From: Chloroflexi bacterium AL-N1
GTDB taxonomy: Bacteria > Chloroflexota > Chloroflexia > Chloroflexales > Roseiflexaceae
Length of the DNA stretch: 64,000 bases
Direction of reading: 5' to 3'
Assembly (NCBI GenBank): GCA_013122435.1
Contig: WYDT01000002.1
Span: 1-64,000 of the forward strand
Positions 28,808 to 37,023 of the stretch are shown one piece after another. Every line of letters starts with the position of its first letter. The first letter of the stretch is position 1. The notes under the pieces were generated by a model. It was not told the DNA's origin. It saw only the letters and a program-made list of their open reading frames with translations, and did not search any database. The translations under genes and the position numbers were made by a program.

Positions 28808-29121
28808 TTATGCGAGCTCTAGTTCTAGCTCTTCTTCAGCCTCGGCAGCAGGTAAGACCCGCCCATTCAAGCGAATGCTCGCCTTACGTGGTTTTGTAAT
28901 CCCCAGCGACTCGGCACTGGTGAGCCATTCTTCTGCCTTATCGCCGATATCCAACCACAACGCCTCGAACTCGGCACGGGTTGAGTTGAGAATATGTGGT
29001 TGTGCCAACCACCGTAAGATATCGCGCCCGACTATTGCCATACGGCTACCCTGCGAAGCATTCACCTGTGTTTGGTTCAGATAGCGCTTTGACATATCCT
29101 CAATCACATCCCAGGCATTAT
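28808..29121 (-). pseudogene. 5'-truncated small gene with acidic tail, cut by the Tn3 transposon
   Basis: The frame is open from the transposon edge (DNAWDVIEDMSKRYLNQ...) to a stop at 28808. It ends in an acidic tail (AEAEEELELELA). An internal GTG at 29107 or ATG at 29095 could initiate, but the open frame upstream suggests that the real start was beyond the insertion point. The Arg-rich gene starts 16 bases downstream, so the acidic-tailed and Arg-rich proteins probably formed a pair. No family recognised. Confidence 0.55.
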
Positions 29122-29159
29122 CGGTGTGTACAAGACATGGGGATTTTTTATACGCTAAG
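29122..29159 (+). repeat. Left terminal inverted repeat of the Tn3 element
   Basis: Starts CGGTGTGTACAAG and ends ATACGCTAAG. It is identical to the reverse complement of the right end over the first 35 bases. Confidence 0.9.
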
Positions 29160-29751
29160 AGGTGGGTTAGCTCCTTCGTTTACAAGTGGGTCATCAGTGT
29201 GTACACACCTCAAAGGATACCTCCCACTTTATCTGTGGATGGACCAGCGGATTGGGTTTGTTGCTTCTCGTACAATGCTTGTGAAATAATGCCGTAACGA
29301 TATTTTCTGTTCTATGGTCGTCAATATACGATCTTTTTCTTCTTCTCAGCTTCTCTTATTTAAGATGTTGGGCTGGGCTAATTCCAGACAGGTTGGGAGA
29401 AAACTATAGCTATAGTTATTTGGGATACAAAGAGATCAGGCAACGTGAGCTGACCTGGTTTGCTGATTCTTTCATGTACTCTGGTACGAGTCGAAGGACG
29501 AGCAAACATATATGAGGACGATAATACTATTAGCAGGATCGCCCCATTACCTCGCGCACTGGCCGTGTGGTGCGGTCGCTGGTGTGTTCAGGGTCGCACA
29601 GATGTCAATGTTAGACACCACCGGGCAATCACTGTCCATATTTGATTGTAGTATGGGGCATTTTCTTCTCACCTATCTGTCTCCTTTGGTATGCTTTTTG
29701 CAACACACGCTTTATCGGATGGTGTAAAATAAAGAAGGGAGCACTTCTACG
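29160..29751. other. Transposon cargo without a clear gene
   Basis: No credible coding frame. It contains a perfect 16-base palindrome (AACTATAGCTATAGTT at 29402-29417) that could be an operator. Confidence 0.4.
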
Positions 29752-29949
29752 ATGAACGATTATAGAAAAGCCTTGTTACGGTCAGCGCTTGCGGCGGTTA
29801 TCTTCTTCCTCATATGGATTGGAAGCGTTTTTTTTGCAGGAGGACATCTTCTCAACGGGGCGGTGATAGGCGTTGTTGCTTCAGCCGTCTTCGGTACTGG
29901 ATACTATTTGCTCATGTATTATATCCCTACGCGCGACCGCCGCCGTTAA
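29752..29949 (+). CDS. Small two-pass membrane protein, 65 residues (possible immunity protein)
   Basis: ATG at 29752 follows AGAAGGGAG. It has two hydrophobic helices (ALAAVIFFLIWIGSVFF and GAVIGVVASAVFGTGYYLLMYYI) and ends in basic TRDRRR. A strong hairpin lies directly after it. Size, topology and position beside a bacteriocin-like gene fit an immunity or accessory membrane protein, but there is no sequence proof. Confidence 0.6.
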   Translation: MNDYRKALLRSALAAVIFFLIWIGSVFFAGGHLLNGAVIGVVASAVFGTGYYLLMYYIPTRDRRR

Positions 29950-29964
29950 ACCGTCAATACCCTG

Positions 29965-30020
29965 GCACCCACGGAGTAAGCTGTATGCTATGGGTGTCTT
30001 CACCTTACTCCGTGAGTGTG
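29965..30020 (+). terminator. Strong hairpin after the small membrane gene
   Basis: CACGGAGTAAG (29970-29980) pairs perfectly with CTTACTCCGTG (30004-30014), and GGCAC/GTGCC extends the stem beyond a small bulge. It is 15 bases past the stop codon, with no T-run. Confidence 0.55.
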
Positions 30021-30079
30021 CCCAAACACTATCGCAGAAGTCACTGTAAATACACTAATGATAACGGGAGAAATCTACA

Positions 30080-30250
30080 TTACGTCTTGCGAAAAAACTT
30101 GTACATCGTAAATACCAGCATCCACCCAATTGCGGCGGCGATCCCAGCTACCAAGGCCATTTCTTGATTTAGCATAAAAAAGACGAAGAAAAAAGCAACC
30201 CTAACAAGAAGAGCGCGGAGCACTTCATAGAGTAACCATTTTGCGGTCAT
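30080..30250 (-). CDS. Small membrane protein, 56 residues, downstream of the bacteriocin-like gene
   Basis: ATG at 30250 is preceded by GAGGAGGTATCTT, an excellent ribosome-binding site. The product starts MTAKWLLYEVLRALLVRV, has two hydrophobic segments (VAFFFVFFML and MALVAGIAAAIGWMLVFTMY) and ends KFFRKT. It reads in the same direction as the bacteriocin-like gene and lies past the 50-bp palindrome, the usual place for an immunity gene. No homologue recognised. Confidence 0.6.
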   Translation of the reverse strand: MTAKWLLYEVLRALLVRVAFFFVFFMLNQEMALVAGIAAAIGWMLVFTMYKFFRKT

Positions 30251-30325
30251 AAGATACCTCCTCGAAATAGTACCTTTATCTATATAATACAGCTAATACA
30301 GCAATACTTACTGGTCATGATTTTT

Positions 30326-30375
30326 GCAAATACGACACAGACAGATCTATATAGATCTGTCTGTGTCGTATTTGC
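30326..30375. repeat. 50-bp perfect palindrome
   Basis: The left arm 30326-30350 (starting GCAAATACGACACAG) is exactly the reverse complement of 30351-30375, with no central spacer (centre AGATCTAT|ATAGATCT). It begins 8 bases after the stop of the minus-strand bacteriocin-like gene. As RNA it would form a 25-bp hairpin; no T-run follows on the minus strand. Confidence 0.9.
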
Positions 30376-30383
30376 GGTCCTCG

Positions 30384-31120
30384 CTAACCACAAATACGGC
30401 TTTGGGCTTCGGCACACCCATAGGCACCAATGATGGCACATACTGTTGCACAGGCAAGCCCACCGGGTCCCGTCGTCAGTGCAAGGGCCAGACAAGCACC
30501 ATAACATCCAGCTCCTCCAGCCGCACCACATAACCCTATTACTAAGGCCTCACATGTTCCATTGACAGTGGTGTCTAGAGGGGTAACCGGATTACAGGTT
30601 AGGTCGTAGTCACGATTGCTTTGCGATGCCAGTAAACCTTCATTACTTACAATCGCATCTTCAATAAGACCATTCTCGTCAGAGAGGATAACAAGTGCTT
30701 GACCATTCTGGTGATCCAAGAGTATGACATTAGTCACTTGTAAGACAGTTTCTTGATCAAGGTCTACTTAGAATGTCGAGACATAACTTCGCTGTTTTAT
30801 CAATGACCAGACGCCACCGTCGCCAACGCTCCGTCCACATTGACAATAACATCAGGGTCCTCAAAACGTCCGTTCGCTTTGTTTTGTATACGCACACGGT
30901 CAGCGAATTCCGTTGACCCACGTGCGATATCTTTTGCACGTGCCTGATCACGTGGGCTTCCCGTTGAAGGGGGTGGACTATCCAGTATACAGGGGTCGTC
31001 AGGACTGAAACTTTTTGCCCCGACCAGTGTCGGTTCCCGATCAATAAAACTTGCTAAGGCTAACCCCATAGTTGACCCAATCGATGCGTACAGAAAGCGG
31101 CGGCGTGAGTGTGGTTTCAT
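30384..31120 (-). pseudogene. Tat-exported halocin-C8-like bacteriocin precursor, interrupted
   Basis: ATG at 31120 opens a frame with a twin-arginine signal (HSRRRFLYASIGSTMGLALASF) and a domain ending FEDPDVIVNVDGALATVASGH. After TGA/TAA and a frame change around 30735-30800 the protein resumes (VTNVILLDHQNGQALVILSDENG). It ends in a cysteine-rich hydrophobic module with nine Cys (CEALVIGLCGAAGGAGCYGAC, then LACATVCAIIGAYGC and RICG). Tat signal, leader domain and Cys-rich Ala/Gly tail are the layout of halocin C8-type precursors, where the tail is released as the antimicrobial peptide. The two halves might alternatively be separate genes (30384-30737 with GTG start; 30800-31120). Confidence 0.65.
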
Positions 31121-31640
31121 ACCTTCAAAACCTCCAGTGTTACAAAACGGTTACGAAACACATACATAAGGAGGACCTAGCAATTATCCCTATGATGATG
31201 TACGTTAAGATCGTTTGTAATCATAGGCTTCCCATAGCTCTTTCTGTGTGCAAAAGGTATGCCAGAATAGACATCCTGACCATAAATCTTGTACTTTTTT
31301 GCTTTGAAAAGGTAGCAACGAGTTGTACATGTAAACGTATTTTGCATATGCCTGCGAAGCAGGTTGGATCTCAACGAGATTCACGTGTGCATACACGCTA
31401 ACATAAGAGTAGCGAGGGCAGGTGCAGGAAAACCGACGGTTTGCCCGTCAGCTATGCTGGAATGATCGCTTGGTGCATTGTAACCGTGATGTGGCTGGAC
31501 ACGCATATGGGAACTGGACCATCCAGACAGATAATCTGACATGATTTCAGGTATGCAGGAATGCGTTTCGTTGCAACCCCATGCCCAATAACTATCCCGG
31601 TGATGGTGCGTTCTCGCATACCAATAGGTACCCACCACTC
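31121..31640. other. Transposon spacer between bacteriocin-like gene and resolvase
   Basis: No supported gene. GTACCCACCAC (31628-31638) and GTGGTGGGTAC (31664-31674) form an 11-bp inverted repeat spanning the end of the resolvase gene, probably its terminator. Confidence 0.45.
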
Positions 31641-32210
31641 TTAGGTATGCGTTGGTATCACTCGTGGTGGGTACTTACGTACGTAGCTGTACAGTGTTGG
31701 CTTCGCTATGCCAAACAACGCACAAATCTCGCGGACGGTCAGTTCTTTCTGGTGATACAGTGCGGCCGCCCGTTGGCGTTGGGCTGGGGGCAGCGCCTTG
31801 GCCCGACCACCCGTCCGCCCCCGTGCTCGGGCGGCTGCTAACCCGGCTTGGGTGCGCTCACGGATGAGATTGTGCTCAAATTCGGCAAATATATGGAATA
31901 CCAACCGTCCGATTGCCGTGGTCGTATCAAGCGCTTCCTGGAGCCTCTTTAGGCCCATCCCGTGTTCTTCCAGATAGATTCCCCATGCCAGTACATCTTT
32001 GAGCGACCGCCCGAGGCGATCTAAGCGCCATACCACGAGGGTATCGCCGACACGTAAGTGCTCCTTGACCTGTGCTAAGGCCGGACGCTGTGTGGTGCTT
32101 CCCGTACTATGGTCAGTAAATATCTTCACACATCCCGTGTCGCGCAATGCATCCTGTTGGAGTTCTGGATGCTGATCATCCATCGAGACCCGTGCATAAC
32201 CAATCAACAT
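31641..32210 (-). CDS. tnpR: Serine recombinase (Tn3 resolvase)
   Basis: ATG at 32210 follows AAAGGAGAGCCC; the longer frame is upstream noise. The 189-residue resolvase begins MLIGYARVSMDDQ with the catalytic Ser at residue 9, followed by VWRLDRLGRSLKDVLA (Arg pair), the E-helix region FHIFAEFEHNLIRERTQAGL and a C-terminal helix-turn-helix (LTVREICALFGIAKPTLYSYV). It resolves cointegrates at the res site next to its start. All key residues are present, so it should be active. Confidence 0.92.
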   Translation of the reverse strand: MLIGYARVSMDDQHPELQQDALRDTGCVKIFTDHSTGSTTQRPALAQVKEHLRVGDTLVVWRLDRLGRSLKDVLAWGIYLEEHGMGLKRLQEALDTTTAIGRLVFHIFAEFEHNLIRERTQAGLAAARARGRTGGRAKALPPAQRQRAAALYHQKELTVREICALFGIAKPTLYSYVRKYPPRVIPTHT

Positions 32211-32368
32211 GGGCTCTCCTTTCCGAGGAAAACAACTCGTCACGCACGACACCATGCGTGTCGTTGTTTGTTTGACTGGGTTTCTTGCCGCGTATCGGCT
32301 ACGATTTGCATATATGAGTGTCCTATTGTAGCATAGGCAAACAAACGAAGGTTTGCTTAACACCTAGT
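32211..32368. promoter_or_regulatory. Candidate res site / divergent tnpR-tnpA promoter region
   Basis: 158 bp between the divergent starts. It contains the dyad ACGACAC (32246-32252)-5 bp-GTGTCGT (32258-32264), suitable as resolvase subsite. The location is standard for Tn3 elements with divergent genes. Confidence 0.6.
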
Positions 32369-35338
32369 ATGCCACGTGCGTTATTCAACACGGCGGAACG
32401 TGAGCGGTTGAATCAGTTTCCGCTGACGCTCGCGCCCGAAGATATCCATACCTATTACACCCTGTCCGCGACGGATCGGCAGATCGTGAATCGCCAACGT
32501 CGTGCGGCCAACCGGCTAGGATTCGCGCTCCAACTGAGTACCCTCCGCTACCTCGGCTTCATCCCGAGCAATCTCCGTCAACCGCCCCCCGAGTTGCTGC
32601 ATTTTGTGGCCGACCAACTAGGCATTGATCCAGCAGTCATCGACGCCTACCAACGCCAAGCGACCCACCATCAACACCTACACCAAGCCATGGCCTACCT
32701 CGGATTTAGTCGGATGACCCCCATGGATGAAACGCTGCTATCCCAGTGGTTAGTCAAACGAGCGCTTGAACACGATCAGCCGCTCCTCCTCTTTACAATG
32801 GCCTGTGACTTCTTACGCCATCGACATATTATGCGCCCAGGGATTACCGCACTCGAACGATTGATTTCCCGTGCACGGAGCCAGGCACATCAGCAAACAT
32901 ATTGCCATCTCCAACCACTGCTGACCCCCACCGTCACCGCCATGTTAGCGGATGTCCTCGCCATCCCCAGCCAGCAGACCCAGAGTCGTCTGGCATGGTT
33001 ACAGCGAACACCGACGGCGGCGAACGCCACCCAAATCAGTGAGGTGGTTGACAAGATCCGCTATCTGCAACACGTCGGGGTCGCCACCTGGGATATGCGC
33101 CAGATCAATCCCAACCGATTGCAATGGTTGGCCAAGATTGGGGCGCGGAGTAGCCGCCAAAGCTTGCTCCGTACCGACCACATCAAACAAACCTGTATTC
33201 TCATAGCCTTTCTGTATCAATCCCTCTTTAGTTACACCGATGATGTGATTCGCATGTTTGATCAGCGCATCTGGGATCTTTACAAAAAGGCTCAAGCAGA
33301 CTTTGACCATGATCGGAAACGCGCACGACACATGATCAATCAGCAACTTGCGCTCTTGCAATTCCTCGGCGAGGTGTTACTAGATGAGACGATTGCACTA
33401 AATCACATCCGTACTACGACCTTCCAGCACATCGATTCGACCGATCTGCAACGCAGCCTTGATCTTAATGAAGCCCTCATCCGTCCGATCCTTGATGCTC
33501 AGTTCGATTATGTGCGGCGCTATAGCCAAAGTGTGCGGAAGATCGCCAAGCCCTTTCTGGCGACCTTATCATTTCAGTGCTGGGGGACAGACGATGGACT
33601 CCTGACTGCTATCACGATGGTGCGTGCGCTGCATCAGGGCACACGCCACCGCATCCCACCGACGGCCCCAACCACGTTTATCCCCGAACCCTGGCACCGC
33701 CATCTGTGGACCACCAAAGGGATTGACCGCCACTACTATGAACTGGCCACCATTTGGGTGCTCCGTGAACGGCTCCGATCTGGCGATGTATCGGTCGCCA
33801 CCAGTCGTCGGTATGCTCCCCTTGAGCGCTATAGCATCCCCGCTGATATCTGGCCAACCCAACGTGCATTGGTCCAGGAACTGACGGGCACACCCCTCAA
33901 GGCGGCAGACCATCTTACGGCACGTATTGCGGAACTCCAACAGGTGAGTCAAGCGGTTGAACGGTTGCTCCAAGAGCCGGACCAGCGCGTTCAGGTACGG
34001 AACCAGCAACTGATACAGCGCCCCGATGCCGCAACGGACCACGATGCGGCACTAGTTCAACTCAATGCCTACATAAGTACGGCGCTCGAACCCATCGCCA
34101 TCACCGATGTGCTCTTAGCGGTTGACAAAGCGACCGGGTTTTCCCGCGCCTTCACGCCCTTGCCCGTGCAAGTTCCCCCGGAACGAGATCGCCTCGTCCA
34201 TTTGTACGCCTGTCTCTTGGCACAAGGCTGTAATCTGGGGTTTGCCTATATGGCTCAGGCCGCCAACCTCCCGTATCACCAATTACGGCACGTCAATACC
34301 TGGTGGATCACCGAAGAAAACCTGGCCCAGGCCAACACGATCTTGGTCAATGCCCATCACGCCTTACCCCTCAGTCAGGTTTGGGGTGGTGGCATGTTAT
34401 CGTCCTCTGACGGACAACGGTTCCCGATGACGAAGCGCGGCCAAACGCTCACCGCCCGCTACCAACCACGCTATTTTGGCCTGCACAAAGGCGTCACCAT
34501 TTATACATGGGTGAGTGATCAGTTTTCGCAGTATGGCTCCAAAGCGATTCCCTTCACGGTCCGCGATGCCACCTATGTATTACATGCTCTTCTTGACAAT
34601 GAGACGGATCTGAGGATTCTTGAGCACACGACGGATACCAGTGGCTATACCGAACTCATCTTTGCGGTTTTCGATCTCCTTGGATTACGCTTTCTACCGC
34701 GTATACGGGATGTGAAAGAACAAACCCTCTATCGTGCCAAAGCCTTGGATATGACCCAGATTCCCCAACTGGCCCCATGTTTGACGGGGGTACTCCAGGA
34801 GGATCTGATTACCCAGTGTTGGGATGATATGCTGCGGTTCATTGGATCGCTCAAACAGGGGTGGGTTACCGCATCACTCATGATCCAAAAACTCCACGCC
34901 TATCCGCAGCAACATCTGCTCTTGAAAGCACTCCAAGCGTATGGACGGTTACCCAAAACCCTCCACATTCTCCGCTGGTATAGTCAAGCAAGTACCCGCC
35001 ACCAGGCCATCACGCAACTGAACAAAGGGGAGTCCTTTCATGACCTACGCGCCCACCTCGCATTCGCAAATCAGGGCCGTCTCGGCACCAAAACAGACGA
35101 GCAATTAGCGCAGCAGGTGGGCTGTCTGAATCTCTTGAGCAATATCGTCATGTATTGGAATACGCTGGCGATGCAGCAAGCCGTGGATCGGCTGCGTGAG
35201 CAGGGTTATTCGATAGCACCAGAACAGCTTCGACATATCTGGCCGACCAAATACAAACACATTCAGGTCTATGGGAACTATCAATTTAATCGAGAAGAAA
35301 TTGCCAAATTAGCACAACAACGGAGCATGAGCGTATAA
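32369..35338 (+). CDS. tnpA: Tn3-family transposase
   Basis: ATG at 32369 (MPRALFNTAERERLNQFP); the ribosome-binding site is weak. The 989-residue product is full length for the family. The N-terminal DUF4158-type region (YTLSATDRQIVNRQRRAANRLGFALQL) is followed by the DDE domain: first Asp in ITDVLLAVDKATGF, SSSDGQRFPM, HKGVTIYTWVSDQF, LDNETDLRILEHTTDTSGYTE with the second Asp, and RDVKEQTLYR... FHDLRAHLAFANQGRLG near the end. No internal breaks are seen, so it is probably functional. The right inverted repeat overlaps its 3' end. Confidence 0.95.
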   Translation: MPRALFNTAERERLNQFPLTLAPEDIHTYYTLSATDRQIVNRQRRAANRLGFALQLSTLRYLGFIPSNLRQPPPELLHFVADQLGIDPAVIDAYQRQATHHQHLHQAMAYLGFSRMTPMDETLLSQWLVKRALEHDQPLLLFTMACDFLRHRHIMRPGITALERLISRARSQAHQQTYCHLQPLLTPTVTAMLADVLAIPSQQTQSRLAWLQRTPTAANATQISEVVDKIRYLQHVGVATWDMRQINPNRLQWLAKIGARSSRQSLLRTDHIKQTCILIAFLYQSLFSYTDDVIRMFDQRIWDLYKKAQADFDHDRKRARHMINQQLALLQFLGEVLLDETIALNHIRTTTFQHIDSTDLQRSLDLNEALIRPILDAQFDYVRRYSQSVRKIAKPFLATLSFQCWGTDDGLLTAITMVRALHQGTRHRIPPTAPTTFIPEPWHRHLWTTKGIDRHYYELATIWVLRERLRSGDVSVATSRRYAPLERYSIPADIWPTQRALVQELTGTPLKAADHLTARIAELQQVSQAVERLLQEPDQRVQVRNQQLIQRPDAATDHDAALVQLNAYISTALEPIAITDVLLAVDKATGFSRAFTPLPVQVPPERDRLVHLYACLLAQGCNLGFAYMAQAANLPYHQLRHVNTWWITEENLAQANTILVNAHHALPLSQVWGGGMLSSSDGQRFPMTKRGQTLTARYQPRYFGLHKGVTIYTWVSDQFSQYGSKAIPFTVRDATYVLHALLDNETDLRILEHTTDTSGYTELIFAVFDLLGLRFLPRIRDVKEQTLYRAKALDMTQIPQLAPCLTGVLQEDLITQCWDDMLRFIGSLKQGWVTASLMIQKLHAYPQQHLLLKALQAYGRLPKTLHILRWYSQASTRHQAITQLNKGESFHDLRAHLAFANQGRLGTKTDEQLAQQVGCLNLLSNIVMYWNTLAMQQAVDRLREQGYSIAPEQLRHIWPTKYKHIQVYGNYQFNREEIAKLAQQRSMSV

Positions 35339-35364
35339 AAAATCCCCATGTCTTGTACACACCG
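35327..35364 (-). repeat. Right terminal inverted repeat of the Tn3 element
   Basis: Reverse complement of the left end; it overlaps the last codons of tnpA, so the coding sequence runs into the repeat. Confidence 0.9.
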
Positions 35365-35431
35365 ATTCCTCGTCAAGACTGGCCCCTGTGGTAGCTTCAA
35401 CAAATCGATGCAGGGGCAGCCGGTGGACGGG

Positions 35432-35466
35432 CACGTAGGTGGACGGGCAAGCCGCCCACCTACGTG
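35432..35466 (-). terminator. Hairpin at the 3' end of the cyclase gene
   Basis: CACGTAGGTGG (35432-35442) and CCACCTACGTG (35456-35466) are perfect 11-bp arms with a 13-base loop, immediately past the stop codon at 35468. Confidence 0.6.
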
Positions 35467-35467
35467 G

Positions 35468-36229
35468 TTACTCGTTTACGAGTGCCACGGCGCGGGTTGG
35501 TCCGGCACTGCCACCGGCCACCTTCAACGGGAAACATGCCACTTTGAAGCCGCATGAAGGCAACGCTTTCAGGTTGACCAATCGCTCGATCTGGGCATAG
35601 GGCAGATCGGCTTGGTGTGCCGCCCAAAAGATGCCTGCTTGCTGTTGAGTAAGTGCATACTTTGCCTGTCGGTCAAGTGGTGCATCCCATCCCCATGCAT
35701 CGATGCCCATCACCCGAATGCCTTGATCGAACAACCAGTGCGTCACCTCAGCCGTCACACCACAGCCATGGAAGAGGTAATCGGGTTGACCATAGAAGCG
35801 GTCACAGTCGGTGCGGATCATCACAATATCGAGTGGTTTAAGCGTATACCCAATGTGATCAAGTGCAGCCTGTGCATCAGCGACGGTCATCGCATCACTA
35901 TCCGCTTTGTGGGTCATATCAAGCACCACACCATCATTGAAGAACCACTCCAGTGGCAATTCATCAATCGTTTGTGAGCGTTGCCCTTGTGTCTGGCTGT
36001 TGTAATGCCATGGCGCATCGACATGTGTACTGTCGTGGGTGCCAAAGCGGGTAAATACTTCGATAGCCCACCCTTCACCGCTCCGTAGCAACTCTGCTGG
36101 AACACCAAACATCTCTTTGATCTGTCCTGCTCCCTGTGTGTGATCAACATAGGTCAAGTCGGTACGAATGAGGGCCGGTGTGTCTTCCGAACTGGGTGCA
36201 ATGGGTGTAGAGAGATCGATGATGTGCAT
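35468..36229 (-). CDS. Cyclase-family (kynurenine formamidase-like) hydrolase
   Basis: ATG at 36229 follows GGAGGCTTATC. The 253-residue protein opens MHIIDLSTPIAP. It has the metal-binding signature of the cyclase superfamily in FGTHDSTHVDAPWHY (usual HGTHVDAP), then VVLDMTH, a late DIVMIRTDCD with the second metal site and GIRVMGIDAWGWDAPL. These Zn/Mn enzymes open or close amide or ester rings, e.g. N-formylkynurenine hydrolysis. Whether this one acts on formylkynurenine is uncertain; no tryptophan-pathway genes are nearby. It appears monocistronic. Confidence 0.88.
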   Translation of the reverse strand: MHIIDLSTPIAPSSEDTPALIRTDLTYVDHTQGAGQIKEMFGVPAELLRSGEGWAIEVFTRFGTHDSTHVDAPWHYNSQTQGQRSQTIDELPLEWFFNDGVVLDMTHKADSDAMTVADAQAALDHIGYTLKPLDIVMIRTDCDRFYGQPDYLFHGCGVTAEVTHWLFDQGIRVMGIDAWGWDAPLDRQAKYALTQQQAGIFWAAHQADLPYAQIERLVNLKALPSCGFKVACFPLKVAGGSAGPTRAVALVNE

Positions 36230-36438
36230 GATAAGCCTCCTTCATGAAATGACACCATCAACGGTGTGATGGCAGGAAGATTGACAATATCTGGGTGTCA
36301 TTGTATGGCATTGGGGTCACATAGATGTAGTATAGCATATCACATTAGGGGTTTGTACCAACAAGAAGTGGTCTCAGCGCAGAGCAGAAAACAGCACGGT
36401 CTCGTCCTATCGCTCAGTCGCTCAGACGTTCAAACGCT

Positions 36439-37023
36439 TTACCCTATATCCTCCGGTGCCTCTTCCTGATTTGGTGGTACACGGGCGGCCCAGCTATTGT
36501 TGGGATACTCTGTACGAAGGCGATTCCCGGCTTCCATCATAGGTACCCGCCGTCGGACCTTCAGATAGCGTGCTACCCCCAGCCAGTACAGCGGCTCAGG
36601 CACCAGTGAACTTGTGTGTGCGTCTACCGCAGTGCTGAGATGGTTTGCTGCTTCATCGTAGCGCCCCCAGACCATGAGTGAGCGCCTGGAGCACGGGCAG
36701 AAACTCCTATGGTGGAAGATACCCGGAGATTGGTAGTGGCTTGTGCCGCGTCGATCCAATATAACAACTGTCGGTGTCCAGATGACACGATGGATACGAA
36801 AATGTGGCTGATCTTCACGATGGCTTAGGATCAGACGGACTGCGATCAGATGATTGTTCACAAAACTGACTACAGCAGGGTCGGGATACGTCACGGCATC
36901 CAATGCAAGGCATCCCGCTCAGCGATCTTTGCTAAAATCAACCATAATAAAGCGGCGTGAGCGTTCGGCATAGGCTAAGGCTTCACCAAGTGTTGCTTGC
37001 CATATAATCGAAATATCAGTCAT
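36439..37023 (-). pseudogene. Thioredoxin-fold protein with TGA at the first Cys of CxxC (pseudogene or selenoprotein)
   Basis: ATG at 37023 follows AAGGA. The start (ISIIWQATLGEALAYAERS, RFIMVDFSKDR) is a thioredoxin-fold N-terminus. Then comes TGA (36919-36921) followed by Ala-Gly-Cys, exactly where CxxC belongs. The frame goes on with LALDAVTYPDPAVVSFV, IAVRLILS, IWTPTVVILDRRG (cis-Pro loop) and a TPR-like C-terminus (LVPEPLYWLGVARYLK). Between 36663 and 36711 the frame appears shifted and then restored: the alternative frame reads EFLPVLQALTHGLG. That damage favours decay, but UxxC selenocysteine is possible because a small stem-loop follows the TGA. Confidence 0.55.

Larger units (their letters stand above)
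29122..35364. mobile_element. Tn3-family transposon, about 6.24 kb, carrying a halocin-C8-like bacteriocin locus
   Basis: 38-bp terminal inverted repeats bound the element (29122-29159 and 35327-35364); the inner left end TACGCTAAG matches the conserved inner end of Tn3-family repeats. It encodes a full-length Tn3 transposase (plus) and a serine resolvase (minus), divergent with a res-like region between. The left 2.5 kb is cargo: two small membrane proteins, a Tat-signal cysteine-rich bacteriocin-like gene (broken) and several palindromes. The flanking pentamers are ATTAT and ATTCC, so there is no exact 5-bp target duplication. It inserted into the 5' part of the small gene at 28808-29121. 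Confidence 0.9.

Noticed and set aside
29117-35369. A clean 5-bp target-site duplication for the Tn3 element
   Set aside because: The best flanking pentamers match at only three of five positions, so I report it as absent.
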